Of a stretch of 64,000 nt of DNA, positions 48,521-56,558 are shown one piece after another. The first letter of the stretch is position 1. Every line of letters begins with the position of its first letter. The notes under the pieces are model-generated. The model was given only the letters and a program-made list of their open reading frames with translations. It did not search any database and had not been told where the DNA came from. This stretch comes from UBA1429 sp964482225 (lineage in GTDB: Bacteria > Chloroflexota > Anaerolineae > UBA1429): the NCBI GenBank assembly GCA_964482225.1, contig CAYZWT010000004.1, forward strand, positions 1 to 64,000, given 5' to 3'. The translations under genes were made by a program, and so were the position numbers.

Positions 48521-49585
48521 CTAGTCAAGAGGGATCAAGATGCGGCCCGGCGCCAGATAGAGTTGCCCGGAGCGGGGCCCGCGCGACGCCAACCAACTCG
48601 CCAGCCACCAGGCATCGCCGGGGGTCAGGTCCAGGGCATAGTAAAATGCCCCGCCTCCGCTATCGGGCGTGCGCCACGGCGCGGCCTGCAGCGAGACTTG
48701 GGCCTCGTGGGGCGCGATGGCGCCCGCTGCCGGGGCGGCGTCTTGGTGCGAAGGCAAGGCCCGCAGCGCCTCAATGGTCAGGGTACGCACCGCCTGGCGC
48801 CCCTGATACACGGTCAGGCGCCCCTCTGCAGGGACGATCTCGATCCATCGCTGGGCGGGCACAAGAGAGAGGTAGCGCAGGGCCGGCGAGGGCGGGGCAA
48901 CGCTCTTGGGCGGCGCATTGGGACGCGCCGCCGCCTGGCCAAGGGCGCCCTCCTGCGAGACTGGCGCGTCACGTCCCGCTGGTTCTGCGTCTGCCTGCCG
49001 CCACAACGTGCTCGCGCCAATGGAGATGACCAGTAGCGCCGCGATGAGCAGCAGGCTGAGCCAGGGGCCGGTCGCCAGCCGGGAGGCGGCGCGGGGATGG
49101 CGCGGGGCCGTCTCACCCAGATCGCCCCACTCGTCACCCTGGAGATCCAACTCTGCCCAGGCGGGCACATCCCCGCCCTTGCCGTGGGTTCCGGAGCCGT
49201 GGCTGCCACGGTACAGCGGCGCCCCGGCGCGCACGGCGGCCTCCGGTACGCCTGGGTCCTCGTCGCCTGGGGAGGAGGAGCGCCGCACGCCTGCCTCGAC
49301 CTCCAGGCGGCGCAGGGTCCGCCGGGCCTCCTGGCAATCGGGCCACTTTTGCAGGATGCGCTCGCACAGTGCCCGCGCAAAGAGGGGATCGGGCGCCAGC
49401 TCGGCCAGACCGAGCCAGGCTTCCTGCAGATCTGGATCGGCAGCCAGCGCCTGCTCATAAGCGGCTTGGGCGGCGGCGCGGTCGCCGTCCTGCAAAGCGC
49501 GGCGGGCGCGCTCCACGAGCCGACGCGCCGAAAGGTTGGGCGCGCCAACGGTCTGCCTCTCCTGCCTGGATGGACTGTCCGCCAA
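48521..49585 (-). CDS. TPR-like protein with one membrane helix, unknown function
   Basis: A 354-residue protein not recognised as a known family. The N-terminus has two TPR-like helical pairs (about residues 20-100), followed by a Gly/Asp-rich linker, a membrane helix at about 173-195 and an extracytoplasmic tail with an Ala/Pro-rich stretch and a compact C-terminal part (about 240-354). It has a good promoter (49619-49647). It sits between the SDR and sulfatase genes without obvious metabolic link. Confidence 0.6.
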   Translation of the reverse strand: MADSPSRQERQTVGAPNLSARRLVERARRALQDGDRAAAQAAYEQALAADPDLQEAWLGLAELAPDPLFARALCERILQKWPDCQEARRTLRRLEVEAGVRRSSSPGDEDPGVPEAAVRAGAPLYRGSHGSGTHGKGGDVPAWAELDLQGDEWGDLGETAPRHPRAASRLATGPWLSLLLIAALLVISIGASTLWRQADAEPAGRDAPVSQEGALGQAAARPNAPPKSVAPPSPALRYLSLVPAQRWIEIVPAEGRLTVYQGRQAVRTLTIEALRALPSHQDAAPAAGAIAPHEAQVSLQAAPWRTPDSGGGAFYYALDLTPGDAWWLASWLASRGPRSGQLYLAPGRILIPLD

Positions 49586-49618
49586 GGAGTCTTCTCCCTA
49601 CGAATTGTGTCTGCGTCC

Positions 49619-49647
49619 ATTATAGCCGCTCGCCGACCTCGGGCCAA
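49619..49647 (-). promoter_or_regulatory. Promoter of the TPR-like gene
   Basis: Minus strand: TTGGCC (49642-49647), 17-bp spacer, perfect TATAAT (49619-49624), 34 bases from the start codon at 49585. Confidence 0.6.
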
Positions 49648-49690
49648 GGCGGCGGGGCGCAGGCCGCGAGAGGCGCCGAGCGACGGGCTG

Positions 49691-51139
49691 CTACACCTCG
49701 AACATGGTCGTCATCCAGTGATAAAAGTTGTCGCCGGAGGCCACCAGATGATCGTACAGGCGGCCCATGAGCTGGCGCCGGATGACGGCGTAGGCCGGAT
49801 CGTCAATGCGGTTGCACAGCTCATAGGGGTCCACGGCCAGATCGTAGAGCTCGTTCACGTCCGGCGGGTTGACCACCAGCTTGTAGCGCAATGTGCGGAT
49901 GCCCCGCTGGGGATAGGGAAAGTGGTGGCCGTGAAACTGGAGAAACACCGCATCGGGCCAGTCGGGCGGCGCTGCGCCCTCTAGCAGGGGGCGGATGCTG
50001 CGCCCTGCCACGTGTTCGGGCGCAGGCGCGCCGGCGATGTCGAGGAAGGTGGGCATCAGGTCCATCAGCGTCAGCATCCCATAGCTGACGCCCCCGGGGG
50101 CCGTGTGGCCCGGCCAGCGGGCCAGCAGCGGGATGCGATAGATGTCGTCGTACATCATGGGGCCCTTGTCGCTCAGGCGGTGGTTGCCCACAAAGCCGCC
50201 GTGGTCCGTGGAGGAAAAGAGGGCGGTGTGCTCCGTCAGGCCCAGGTCGTCCATCGCTTGCAGGATGCGCCCGATCTGCTCGTCTATCAGCGTGACATAA
50301 CCCCAGAACATGGCGGTCAGCTTTTGCCAGGTCTCCCAGGAGTAGGTATCAAAGGCCCAATGCTGGGAATACCAGCGGTGCACCCGGGGCTTGGTCTCGA
50401 AATCCTCGGCCATGCTGGGGTGGGGCTGCACCAGGGCAGGATCGTACAGGTCTGCGTAAGCCTGGGGGAGATAGTAGGGCAGGTGCGGCCCGAAAAAATC
50501 GGTGCGCAGGAAGAACGGTTGCCCCCGATCGTGGTAACCCCTGGCATACTCGCCCAGGCGCTCGATGGTGCGCTCGGCCAGGTAGTAGGGGTAGGTACCC
50601 TCCACGGGCCCCTCATAGATGCCGCCGATGGCGATGGAGGGCTGGCCGTTGGGGAACACGCCCCGGACCTCGTCGCGCACCGACCAGCGGGGCAGGCCGC
50701 GCTCCTCCAGGTACGCTTCGTAGGCGGGATGCTGCTTGGGGGCGTCCCAGCCGGGGTAGTGCGTCCCCTCGAATCCGTACTCCTCGGGGCCCTTGTGCAG
50801 GCCCAGGTGCCACTTGCCGACAACGCCACAACGATAGCCCGCCTGCTGCAGATAGTGGCTAAAGGGGATCAGGCCCTCGGGCATCTCCCAGGGGTAGCCC
50901 ACGTTGCGCTCGAAATTGGCCAACATGCCGTGGGCATGGGGCTCTAGCCCCGTGAGCAGGGTGGCGCGCACAGCGGTGCAGATGGCGGTGTTGGTGTAGG
51001 CGTGCTCAAAGCGCACGCCCTCGGCGGCGATGCGGTCGCAGGAGGGGGTGCGACACACGGTGCTGCCATAGCAGCCCAGCGAGTCCCGCCGCTGCTGGTC
51101 GGTCAGGATGAGCATGATGTTGCTGCGCTGCTCGGGCAT
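49691..51139 (-). CDS. Sulfatase family hydrolase
   Basis: A 482-residue alkaline-phosphatase-fold sulfatase without an evident signal peptide. The start MLILTDQQRRDSLGCYG gives the first metal ligand. The formylglycine site reads CTAVRATLLTG at about residues 54-64, where the usual proline of CxPxR is Ala. STDHGGFVGNH supplies later metal ligands. A CxAxR form is sometimes accepted by maturing enzymes, so activity is possible. No maturase gene is in the window. ATG 51139 has GGGAGG upstream. Confidence 0.88.
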   Translation of the reverse strand: MPEQRSNIMLILTDQQRRDSLGCYGSTVCRTPSCDRIAAEGVRFEHAYTNTAICTAVRATLLTGLEPHAHGMLANFERNVGYPWEMPEGLIPFSHYLQQAGYRCGVVGKWHLGLHKGPEEYGFEGTHYPGWDAPKQHPAYEAYLEERGLPRWSVRDEVRGVFPNGQPSIAIGGIYEGPVEGTYPYYLAERTIERLGEYARGYHDRGQPFFLRTDFFGPHLPYYLPQAYADLYDPALVQPHPSMAEDFETKPRVHRWYSQHWAFDTYSWETWQKLTAMFWGYVTLIDEQIGRILQAMDDLGLTEHTALFSSTDHGGFVGNHRLSDKGPMMYDDIYRIPLLARWPGHTAPGGVSYGMLTLMDLMPTFLDIAGAPAPEHVAGRSIRPLLEGAAPPDWPDAVFLQFHGHHFPYPQRGIRTLRYKLVVNPPDVNELYDLAVDPYELCNRIDDPAYAVIRRQLMGRLYDHLVASGDNFYHWMTTMFEV

Positions 51140-51175
51140 GGCGGCCTCCCATCTCTGAAAACAATGGCCATCATG

Positions 51176-51213
51176 GGGGCATCCTTGCGCATATCTGCGC
51201 CTGGGGATGCCCC
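51176..51213. repeat. Intergenic hairpin
   Basis: GGGGCATCC (51176-51184) pairs with GGATGCCCC (51205-51213) and GCGCA/TGCGC pairs inside. It lies between the glycerate kinase stop and the sulfatase start on the minus strand; it could end the upstream transcript or be a small repeat. Confidence 0.5.
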
Positions 51214-51251
51214 TACGCCAAGCGTCCCTATCTTGTCTCTCTGCGCCGGGC

Positions 51252-52706
51252 CTACTCCCGGCGGCCCATCACCAGGATCACGCCCAGATCTTGTAGGCCC
51301 GTGCCCTGGGTGGCCAGGATGCCGCTATCCAGCGCCAGCAGCGAGGGCGTGGTGTTGTGGCGCCGCAGCGCCCCGCGCAGGTCCAGGCCGCGCTCTCGCG
51401 CCTCGGCCACAGTATAGCCATCTACGATGCCGCCCGCCAGCGTGGGCACGCCCTCGGCGCCGGGCACGTACTGGGCGCCCGGGCCGTCGGTGCCATCGGT
51501 ATCCACGGCGCCCATGACGATCTGGGGGTTGCCGGCGATATCCAACGCCGCCGAGAGGGCCCACTCCTGGTTACGCCCGCCGATGCCCGTCTCCTGTCCC
51601 ACCGTCACCAGCATCTCGCCGCCGGTGATCAGCGCCACGGGCGGCTCGAAGGGATGGCCGCTCCTGGCGATGGTTTTGGCGATGGCGGCGGCATAGCGCC
51701 CGGCCTGCACGGCCTCCGCGCCCAGGCCCAGGGCCAGCAGCACGGCGCGATAGCCCAGCTCCTCGGCCTTTTTGCGGGGCGTGACCCAGAGCCCCTCCTC
51801 CTTGTGGAACACGCAGTAGATGCGGTGGGGGAACTGGATGTACCGCTCGGGCTTGACCGTCTCATAGGCGGGGTCGGCGCGCAGCAGGTGGGCGCGCACC
51901 GATGCGGGCACGTCATCCCAGGCGTCCCACTTTTTCAGGTTGGCTACGGCGTCGGCAAAGGTGGAGCAATCGGGAAAGGTGTGTACCCAGGTGTTCTCAT
52001 AGATCAGCTCGCGCCAGGGGCGCGGGTCCTTGGCCAGCAGGTGGATGGCCCGGGCGGGCAGCAAATGGGCGGCGAGCTGCCCTCCTTTGAGCAGATCCAG
52101 GTGGTTGCGGATGGGCGAGAGGTCGCTGGTGGGGGCGCCCCGCTCGATCTGCAGCATGTAAACGGTGCGCTGCACATCCTCCAGACTGACGCCGGGGGCG
52201 GGCAGGGTCAGGAGCGACGAAAAGCCGCTGGCGCCGACGGTGAACACCAGGTCGTCGGCGGCCAAGCCTCTGGTCATCTCTAGCATGCGCCGGCTGCCCC
52301 GCACGCAATCCTCATCGGGCACGGGGTGCGAGCCCAGGGTGACCTCGATGCGCTTGAGGTAGGCGGGATCGCCGGCCTTTTTGTCAATGATGTGGCCGCC
52401 TGTCAGCCGGTCGCCCAGCACATCCTCCAGGGCCTGGGCGGCCCGCTGGACGCCCTTGCCCGCGCCAAAGACCCAGATGCGCCCCACCTCGGCAAGATCG
52501 TACACCTCGGCGCCGCTCCAGGGCGCATCCAGTGGGTCAAAGGCCGGGCTGCCCACCACCAGACGGCTGCCCTCGATGCGCACCAACTCGCGCACATTGT
52601 CGTATGGGTCGGCGGCGCGCAGGCCCGCCTCGATGATGGCCATCAGATCGCGGCGGCCCGCGACGTTGCCATGCGAAACCAGTGCATCCAGGTTCCTGAT
52701 GCTCAT
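51252..52706 (-). CDS. Glycerate 2-kinase, MOFRL/GckA type
   Basis: A 484-residue kinase of the DUF4147-MOFRL family, making 2-phosphoglycerate from D-glycerate. GAGKGVQRAA occurs near residue 90, and the text LPAPGVSLEDVQ replaces the usual substrate loop. The C-terminal MOFRL domain includes GGEMLVTV and GGRNQEWALSAAL, then DTDGTDGP. It is longer than most members because of an insertion in the middle (about 240-330). Start ATG 52706 has GAGGGG upstream. It follows the enolase-like gene, which would use its product. Confidence 0.87.
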   Translation of the reverse strand: MSIRNLDALVSHGNVAGRRDLMAIIEAGLRAADPYDNVRELVRIEGSRLVVGSPAFDPLDAPWSGAEVYDLAEVGRIWVFGAGKGVQRAAQALEDVLGDRLTGGHIIDKKAGDPAYLKRIEVTLGSHPVPDEDCVRGSRRMLEMTRGLAADDLVFTVGASGFSSLLTLPAPGVSLEDVQRTVYMLQIERGAPTSDLSPIRNHLDLLKGGQLAAHLLPARAIHLLAKDPRPWRELIYENTWVHTFPDCSTFADAVANLKKWDAWDDVPASVRAHLLRADPAYETVKPERYIQFPHRIYCVFHKEEGLWVTPRKKAEELGYRAVLLALGLGAEAVQAGRYAAAIAKTIARSGHPFEPPVALITGGEMLVTVGQETGIGGRNQEWALSAALDIAGNPQIVMGAVDTDGTDGPGAQYVPGAEGVPTLAGGIVDGYTVAEARERGLDLRGALRRHNTTPSLLALDSGILATQGTGLQDLGVILVMGRRE

Positions 52707-52749
52707 ACCCCTCGCCCCTTTACGTGTCGGTGTGGGTGAATGCCCGCTG

Positions 52750-52791
52750 CGTGGGAACGTGTGAACGTTCGAACGTTCACACGTTCCCACG
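52750..52791. repeat. Perfect 42-bp palindrome
   Basis: Each strand reads the same over 42 bases (centre between 52770 and 52771), with tandem GAACGTTC units at the centre and CGTGGGAACG / CGTTCCCACG at the ends. On the minus strand it begins 12 bases after the enolase-like stop. It could be a 3' hairpin (21-bp stem), an operator or a mobile palindromic repeat. No T run follows. Confidence 0.85.
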
Positions 52792-52802
52792 TGTCCACGC
52801 CC

Positions 52803-54080
52803 TTACGCTTGCTTGTGGCCCTTGAAGAGCGCCTTGCCGGGCCAGATGGCGGCCTCGCCCAGCTCGGCCTCAATGGCCATTGCGCGGCGTGCGTTGAACC
52901 CCCGCACCTGGCCCGCCCGCAGACCCACCGCATAGTCGGTGATGGTGCTACGGTCGCCCCGGCTGCCGCAGGGGTGCACGTTATAGCCGTGGCTGCGGCA
53001 ATACTCGGCGGCATCCAGCGCCTCGGTGACGGTGCCGACCTGGGTGATCTTGAGCACCATCGAATTGGCGGCGCCGTGCTCGACGCCCATCTTGACGCGC
53101 TCGATGTTGGTGGTAAAGAGGTCGTCGCCCACGATCTCGATGCCGGTGGCCTCAGTCACCATAGCATGGCCTTCCATGTCCTCTTCGTGGAGCGGGTCCT
53201 CGATGGACACGATGGGATAGTTGCCCACGATCTCCTCATAGTAGGCGATCATCTCGTCGCGGGTCTTGGCGCCCTCGCAATAGATGCCCACATAGCGGTC
53301 GGTATCGGGCTCGTGGTAGCAGCCGGCAGCGGCATCGTAATAGATGCCGATCTTGTCGGCGCCGTGGGTGTTCTCGATGGCCCGGGTCATCAGGTCCAGG
53401 ATCTCGCGGTCGTCCTTGGTGGCCCCGATCATCCAGAAGGAATCATAGCTACGCTCCAAGGCATGGCGGCGGTATACGTTCAGGCCATAGCGTTCGATCA
53501 CCAGGCGGGTAAACTCGCGCTGCATGGCATCGGCCATGTCCAGGGCCTCTTCATAGCTGCTGGCGCCGTGGGGGATGATCTCGTAGCTAGGCTTGAGCCA
53601 GCGTGTATCGCCGGGATCGCGATAGCGACCCGAGAGGCAGATGCCATAGATGGGCATGGGCAGTACGGTGGCGTTCACGCCGCCGATGTACTGGTACAGG
53701 GGCAGTCCGGCGGCGTTGGCGGCAGCGTCGCACACGGCCAGCGAGACGCCCACGATGGTGTTGGCGCCCAGGCGGGCTTTGTTGGGGGTGCCATCCAGTC
53801 GGATCATGATCTCGTCAATCTCGCGCTGCCTGCTGACGGGCATGCCGATCAGGTGCGGCGCGATCTCGGCCACGTTCTGCACGGCCTGGCGCAATCCCAT
53901 GCCGCTAAAGCGCTGGCCGCCATCGAGGACAAAGGCGGCCTCATAGATGCCGGTGGATACGCCGGCCTCGGGGGTCGAGCGGCCCCTGGCGCCCGTATCG
54001 GTGGTGACGATGACCTCTAGGGCAGGCCAACGCGAGCCCATGATCTCTTGGGCCTGGATGCTCTTGATGTTCGCAGTCAT
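52803..54080 (-). CDS. Enolase-superfamily protein, divergent enolase
   Basis: A 425-residue protein clearly related to enolase: the opening IQAQEIMGSR, GVSTGIYEA in place of GASTGxxEA, LDGTPNKARLGANTIVGVSLA, metal ligands in YYDAAAG, SIEDPLHEEDMEGH and GDDLFTTN, and Lys in LKITQVGT. By eye several catalytic residues are missing: the GDEGGFAP segment (Glu211 in yeast numbering), the GGxHA histidine, the SHRSGE histidine region (reads CGSRGD) and Lys396 (reads GQVRG). It may catalyse a different reaction, or be a specialised enolase fed by the glycerate kinase. ATG 54080 follows GGGAG. Confidence 0.75.
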   Translation of the reverse strand: MTANIKSIQAQEIMGSRWPALEVIVTTDTGARGRSTPEAGVSTGIYEAAFVLDGGQRFSGMGLRQAVQNVAEIAPHLIGMPVSRQREIDEIMIRLDGTPNKARLGANTIVGVSLAVCDAAANAAGLPLYQYIGGVNATVLPMPIYGICLSGRYRDPGDTRWLKPSYEIIPHGASSYEEALDMADAMQREFTRLVIERYGLNVYRRHALERSYDSFWMIGATKDDREILDLMTRAIENTHGADKIGIYYDAAAGCYHEPDTDRYVGIYCEGAKTRDEMIAYYEEIVGNYPIVSIEDPLHEEDMEGHAMVTEATGIEIVGDDLFTTNIERVKMGVEHGAANSMVLKITQVGTVTEALDAAEYCRSHGYNVHPCGSRGDRSTITDYAVGLRAGQVRGFNARRAMAIEAELGEAAIWPGKALFKGHKQA

Positions 54081-54145
54081 GAATCATTCTCCCTTGTCGT
54101 CTAGTTGCCCAACTGTCGCTGACAGCGTTGTCGCCAATGGCGCCG

Positions 54146-54154
54146 ATTATACCA
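54146..54154 (-). promoter_or_regulatory. Extended -10 promoter of the enolase-like gene
   Basis: Minus strand TGGTATAAT. The surrounding 14 bases CGTGGTATAATCGG are identical to the secA promoter. No good -35 at 17 bp (TCATCG). Confidence 0.5.
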
Positions 54155-54295
54155 CGTTTCGAGGATGGCGATGAACGTAGGGGAGCAGGGGCCAGGGGCA
54201 AACACACTTTGGCGATGTTGGCGCCATTGAGGGGCTTGGCGAGACGGATGCGCTCCCATGACCCGTCACGACCCCACATGCAATTGCCATAGAGC

Positions 54296-54420
54296 GGTAT
54301 CAGTTCAGAATTGGGGGGAAAGCGGCCAACGCATTGGGGACGGCGGCAGCGAACCGTGGAGCCTTGTAGGGGCGCGGCATGCCGCGCCCCTACTCGTCCC
54401 CTCGAATCTGAACTGATACC
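54296..54420. mobile_element. MITE-like 125-bp element with terminal inverted repeats
   Basis: Ends are GGTATCAGTTCAGA (54296-54309) and its exact complement TCTGAACTGATACC (54407-54420); extended to 23 bases the ends match at 20. TAGAGC flanks both sides (54290-54295 and 54421-54426), a 6-bp target-site duplication. No coding capacity. It must have moved with a transposase supplied elsewhere; the IS family is not identified. It sits in the 447-bp gap between the enolase-like gene and the sensor gene. The rest of that gap holds only the promoters listed. Confidence 0.85.
54366..54393. repeat. 28-bp perfect palindrome inside the MITE
   Basis: GTAGGGGCGCGGCA and its complement form a perfect 28-bp palindrome. 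It would fold as a hairpin within the element. Confidence 0.8.
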
Positions 54421-54445
54421 TAGAGCAAGGCCCGCGTGCATCGCC

Positions 54446-54474
54446 TTGCCGCTCCGTTCGGCCCGCGCTATACT
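54446..54474 (+). promoter_or_regulatory. Promoter of the GAF/PAS sensor gene
   Basis: TTGCCG (54446-54451), 17-bp spacer, TATACT (54469-54474). It lies 20 bases to the right of the MITE duplication, so the insertion spared it. Confidence 0.55.
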
Positions 54475-54527
54475 CGGCGCAATGGCATCCCGTATGCGTG
54501 AGGCTTGAGGGAGGCGAGGAGGACTCG

Positions 54528-56162
54528 GTGCGCATCTTGAAATCGCCCCTGCGCTATCGCCTGTTGGCGATGCTGCTCGCTGCGCTGACCCTGGCGCAAC
54601 TGCCCCTGGCGCTGGCCGGCGGCCCGTGGGCCGTGGCGGCGCGCCTGTGCGCTTTTGCCCTGTGCCTCGGCTTGGCGCTGTTGGTCTATCTATGGATGTG
54701 GCAGCAGGAGGCGCAGCACCGGGTGCTGCTGGAGATCAGCCAGGAACTCACCGCCCGGTCCGAGTTGGGCGATCTGCTGGATCATATCGTCAAGGCCATC
54801 GCCGAGCTGGTGCCTGCCGCAGAAAAGTGCGTGATCCATTTTCTGGACCCGACGGGCCGGCGGCTGTATCCGCGCTATGTGTCGCACGCGGGCCCCGGAA
54901 GGATGGCGGGCATGCCCGCCGATAGCGGGATCGCGGGCCAGGCCCTCCAGCAACTCGACACGCTATTGGTGGAGGATGTGCGCCGCGAGCGCGGTTTTCT
55001 GCCCCTCCAATCCGAGCCCGATCTACGCGCCCTGCTGGTGGCGCCCCTGTACATCGGGCGCGAGCGCCTGGGCACGCTGAGCCTCAACAGCGCCTCGCCC
55101 GGCGCCTTTGGCGCCCAGGACAAGATGCTGGTGGCCCTGCTGGCGGCCCAAGCATCCATTGCCCTCTATCAGCACCGCCTGTTGACGATTGCCAGCCAGG
55201 AGCGCCGCCACAGCGAGTTGGTGCTGGATAGCCTGGCCGATGCGCTGCTGGTGCTGGATCATGAGCAACGCATCGTGCGCCACAACCCGGCGCTGGCGAC
55301 CATCCTTGGCCCCGACCTGACAGATCTGATCGGGGGCGTCGTGCAGTTGCAGAGCCCTGATTTCCGCCTGCAGCGCTTGGCCTACCTGATCGGCGATTGC
55401 ACCGCCGAGGTTCCCACCCAGCGCAGCGTGACCATAGACGAGCCCGTGCATGCGGTGCTGGAGATAGATGTGACGCCCGTGGCGGATGCGGCAGGGCGGT
55501 GGCTGCGGGTCGTCGCCATTCACGATAGGACGGCTCTCTCTGACGAGCTGGATGCCCAGACGCGCTTGCTGCGCGCGGCGGCGCATGGGCTACAGGCGCC
55601 CTTGGCCGCGCTGGCATCCACCGTGGAGCCCGCCTTGCGCGCGGAATCGGCCCGACGGCTGGAGCGCTTGCGCCAGGATCTGCTGGCGCTGAGCGAGCCG
55701 ATGGAGGCCCTGACCCTCAACGGAGAGGCGCCCGTGCCGCTGCGGGCTGTGCTCGACCGGCTGCCCGCCGAGTTGCCACCGGCGGCGGAGAAGGCTCTGC
55801 AAGTGCGCGTCGCTCCGGGGCTGGGGATGCAGCGTGTGCAGGGACGCTGGCTGGGGCATCTGCTGGCGCACCTGGTGGAGCAGACCTGGGGCCGCGCCGG
55901 GGCAAGCCGGGTGACCCTGGACGTAGAGGGGGATGCGGAGGAGATGATCTTTACCGTCCACGCCTCGCACGCGACAGCCCGCCCAGGGCCATCCGAGGAG
56001 GAGGTGGACCGCCTGGGGTTCGGCGCGAGCCAGGATGCGCTGACGATGCTGGCGGCGCGCCGGTTGGCCGAGGCGCTGGGGGGCCATCTGTGGATGCAGC
56101 CCGCCGCCGGTGGAGCGCGTTGTCAGCTCATTCTGCCGCTCTCGGCGCGACGCCACGGCTAG
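54528..56162 (+). CDS. Membrane GAF-PAS sensor, histidine-kinase-like, degenerate
   Basis: A 544-residue protein. Two membrane segments (about residues 11-52) are followed by a GAF domain (about 65-210), a PAS-like domain (about 225-335), a HisKA-like helix with AAHGLQAPLAALAS (about 355-368) and a HATPase-like tail ending GGARCQLILPLS. The His of an H box is present, but no clear N box or glycine lid is seen, so kinase activity is doubtful. Start GTG 54528 is set by GAGGAGG. No response regulator is adjacent. Confidence 0.65.
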   Translation: MRILKSPLRYRLLAMLLAALTLAQLPLALAGGPWAVAARLCAFALCLGLALLVYLWMWQQEAQHRVLLEISQELTARSELGDLLDHIVKAIAELVPAAEKCVIHFLDPTGRRLYPRYVSHAGPGRMAGMPADSGIAGQALQQLDTLLVEDVRRERGFLPLQSEPDLRALLVAPLYIGRERLGTLSLNSASPGAFGAQDKMLVALLAAQASIALYQHRLLTIASQERRHSELVLDSLADALLVLDHEQRIVRHNPALATILGPDLTDLIGGVVQLQSPDFRLQRLAYLIGDCTAEVPTQRSVTIDEPVHAVLEIDVTPVADAAGRWLRVVAIHDRTALSDELDAQTRLLRAAAHGLQAPLAALASTVEPALRAESARRLERLRQDLLALSEPMEALTLNGEAPVPLRAVLDRLPAELPPAAEKALQVRVAPGLGMQRVQGRWLGHLLAHLVEQTWGRAGASRVTLDVEGDAEEMIFTVHASHATARPGPSEEEVDRLGFGASQDALTMLAARRLAEALGGHLWMQPAAGGARCQLILPLSARRHG

Positions 56163-56224
56163 GCTGCCGAGCGGGCGCGGAGGCGCCACCGAGAGGGCAG
56201 CGAGACGGGATCAGGAGCAAGGGA

Positions 56225-56262
56225 TTTGGGATAAGTGGGGGTTATCCCAAATGGTTATCCCC
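56225..56262. repeat. TTATCCC repeats: hairpin plus third copy
   Basis: TTTGGGATAA (56225-56234) and TTATCCCAAA (56242-56251) form a 10-bp stem; a further TTATCCCCA begins at 56254. The motif is near the DnaA box TTATCCACA (8 of 9 for the third copy). The 557-bp gap 56163-56719 otherwise holds only the palindromes listed. Confidence 0.45.
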
Positions 56263-56473
56263 AAAATGGGTTCGTTTGGCAAAAAAGTAGTTGAAATGCA
56301 ACATGCTCTGCCCTGGGGCGGGAGGGCTCTGGGATGGCCAGAGGCGCGGGGCCCCGCCCGCACAGGCGAAGTATAGCACATTTGTTCTAGGTGCGCAAGG
56401 GTTTGGGGCACACGGCGCAGGGCGATGCAAAGTCGTAGTTATGGTGAGTTGATGTCCCCAGCTTTTGAGGGGT

Positions 56474-56523
56474 GGGCAAAGTACGCTGCGTACGCATACA
56501 TGCGTCTAGCGTCAGCTTTGCCC
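56474..56523. repeat. 50-bp imperfect palindrome
   Basis: GGGCAAAG (56474-56481) pairs with CTTTGCCC (56516-56523). Inside, CGCT/AGCG and GCAT/ATGC pairs continue the fold, with repeated TACGC text. Intergenic, between the sensor gene and acpP. Confidence 0.6.
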
Positions 56524-56558
56524 GTACGTGTTTAGTACGCTTCTCTACGGTTTTTGTA

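Noticed and set aside
52707..52790. N-terminal extension of the glycerate kinase to 52790
   Set aside because: It would translate through the 42-bp palindrome; the ATG at 52706 has a ribosome binding site and the family-like start.
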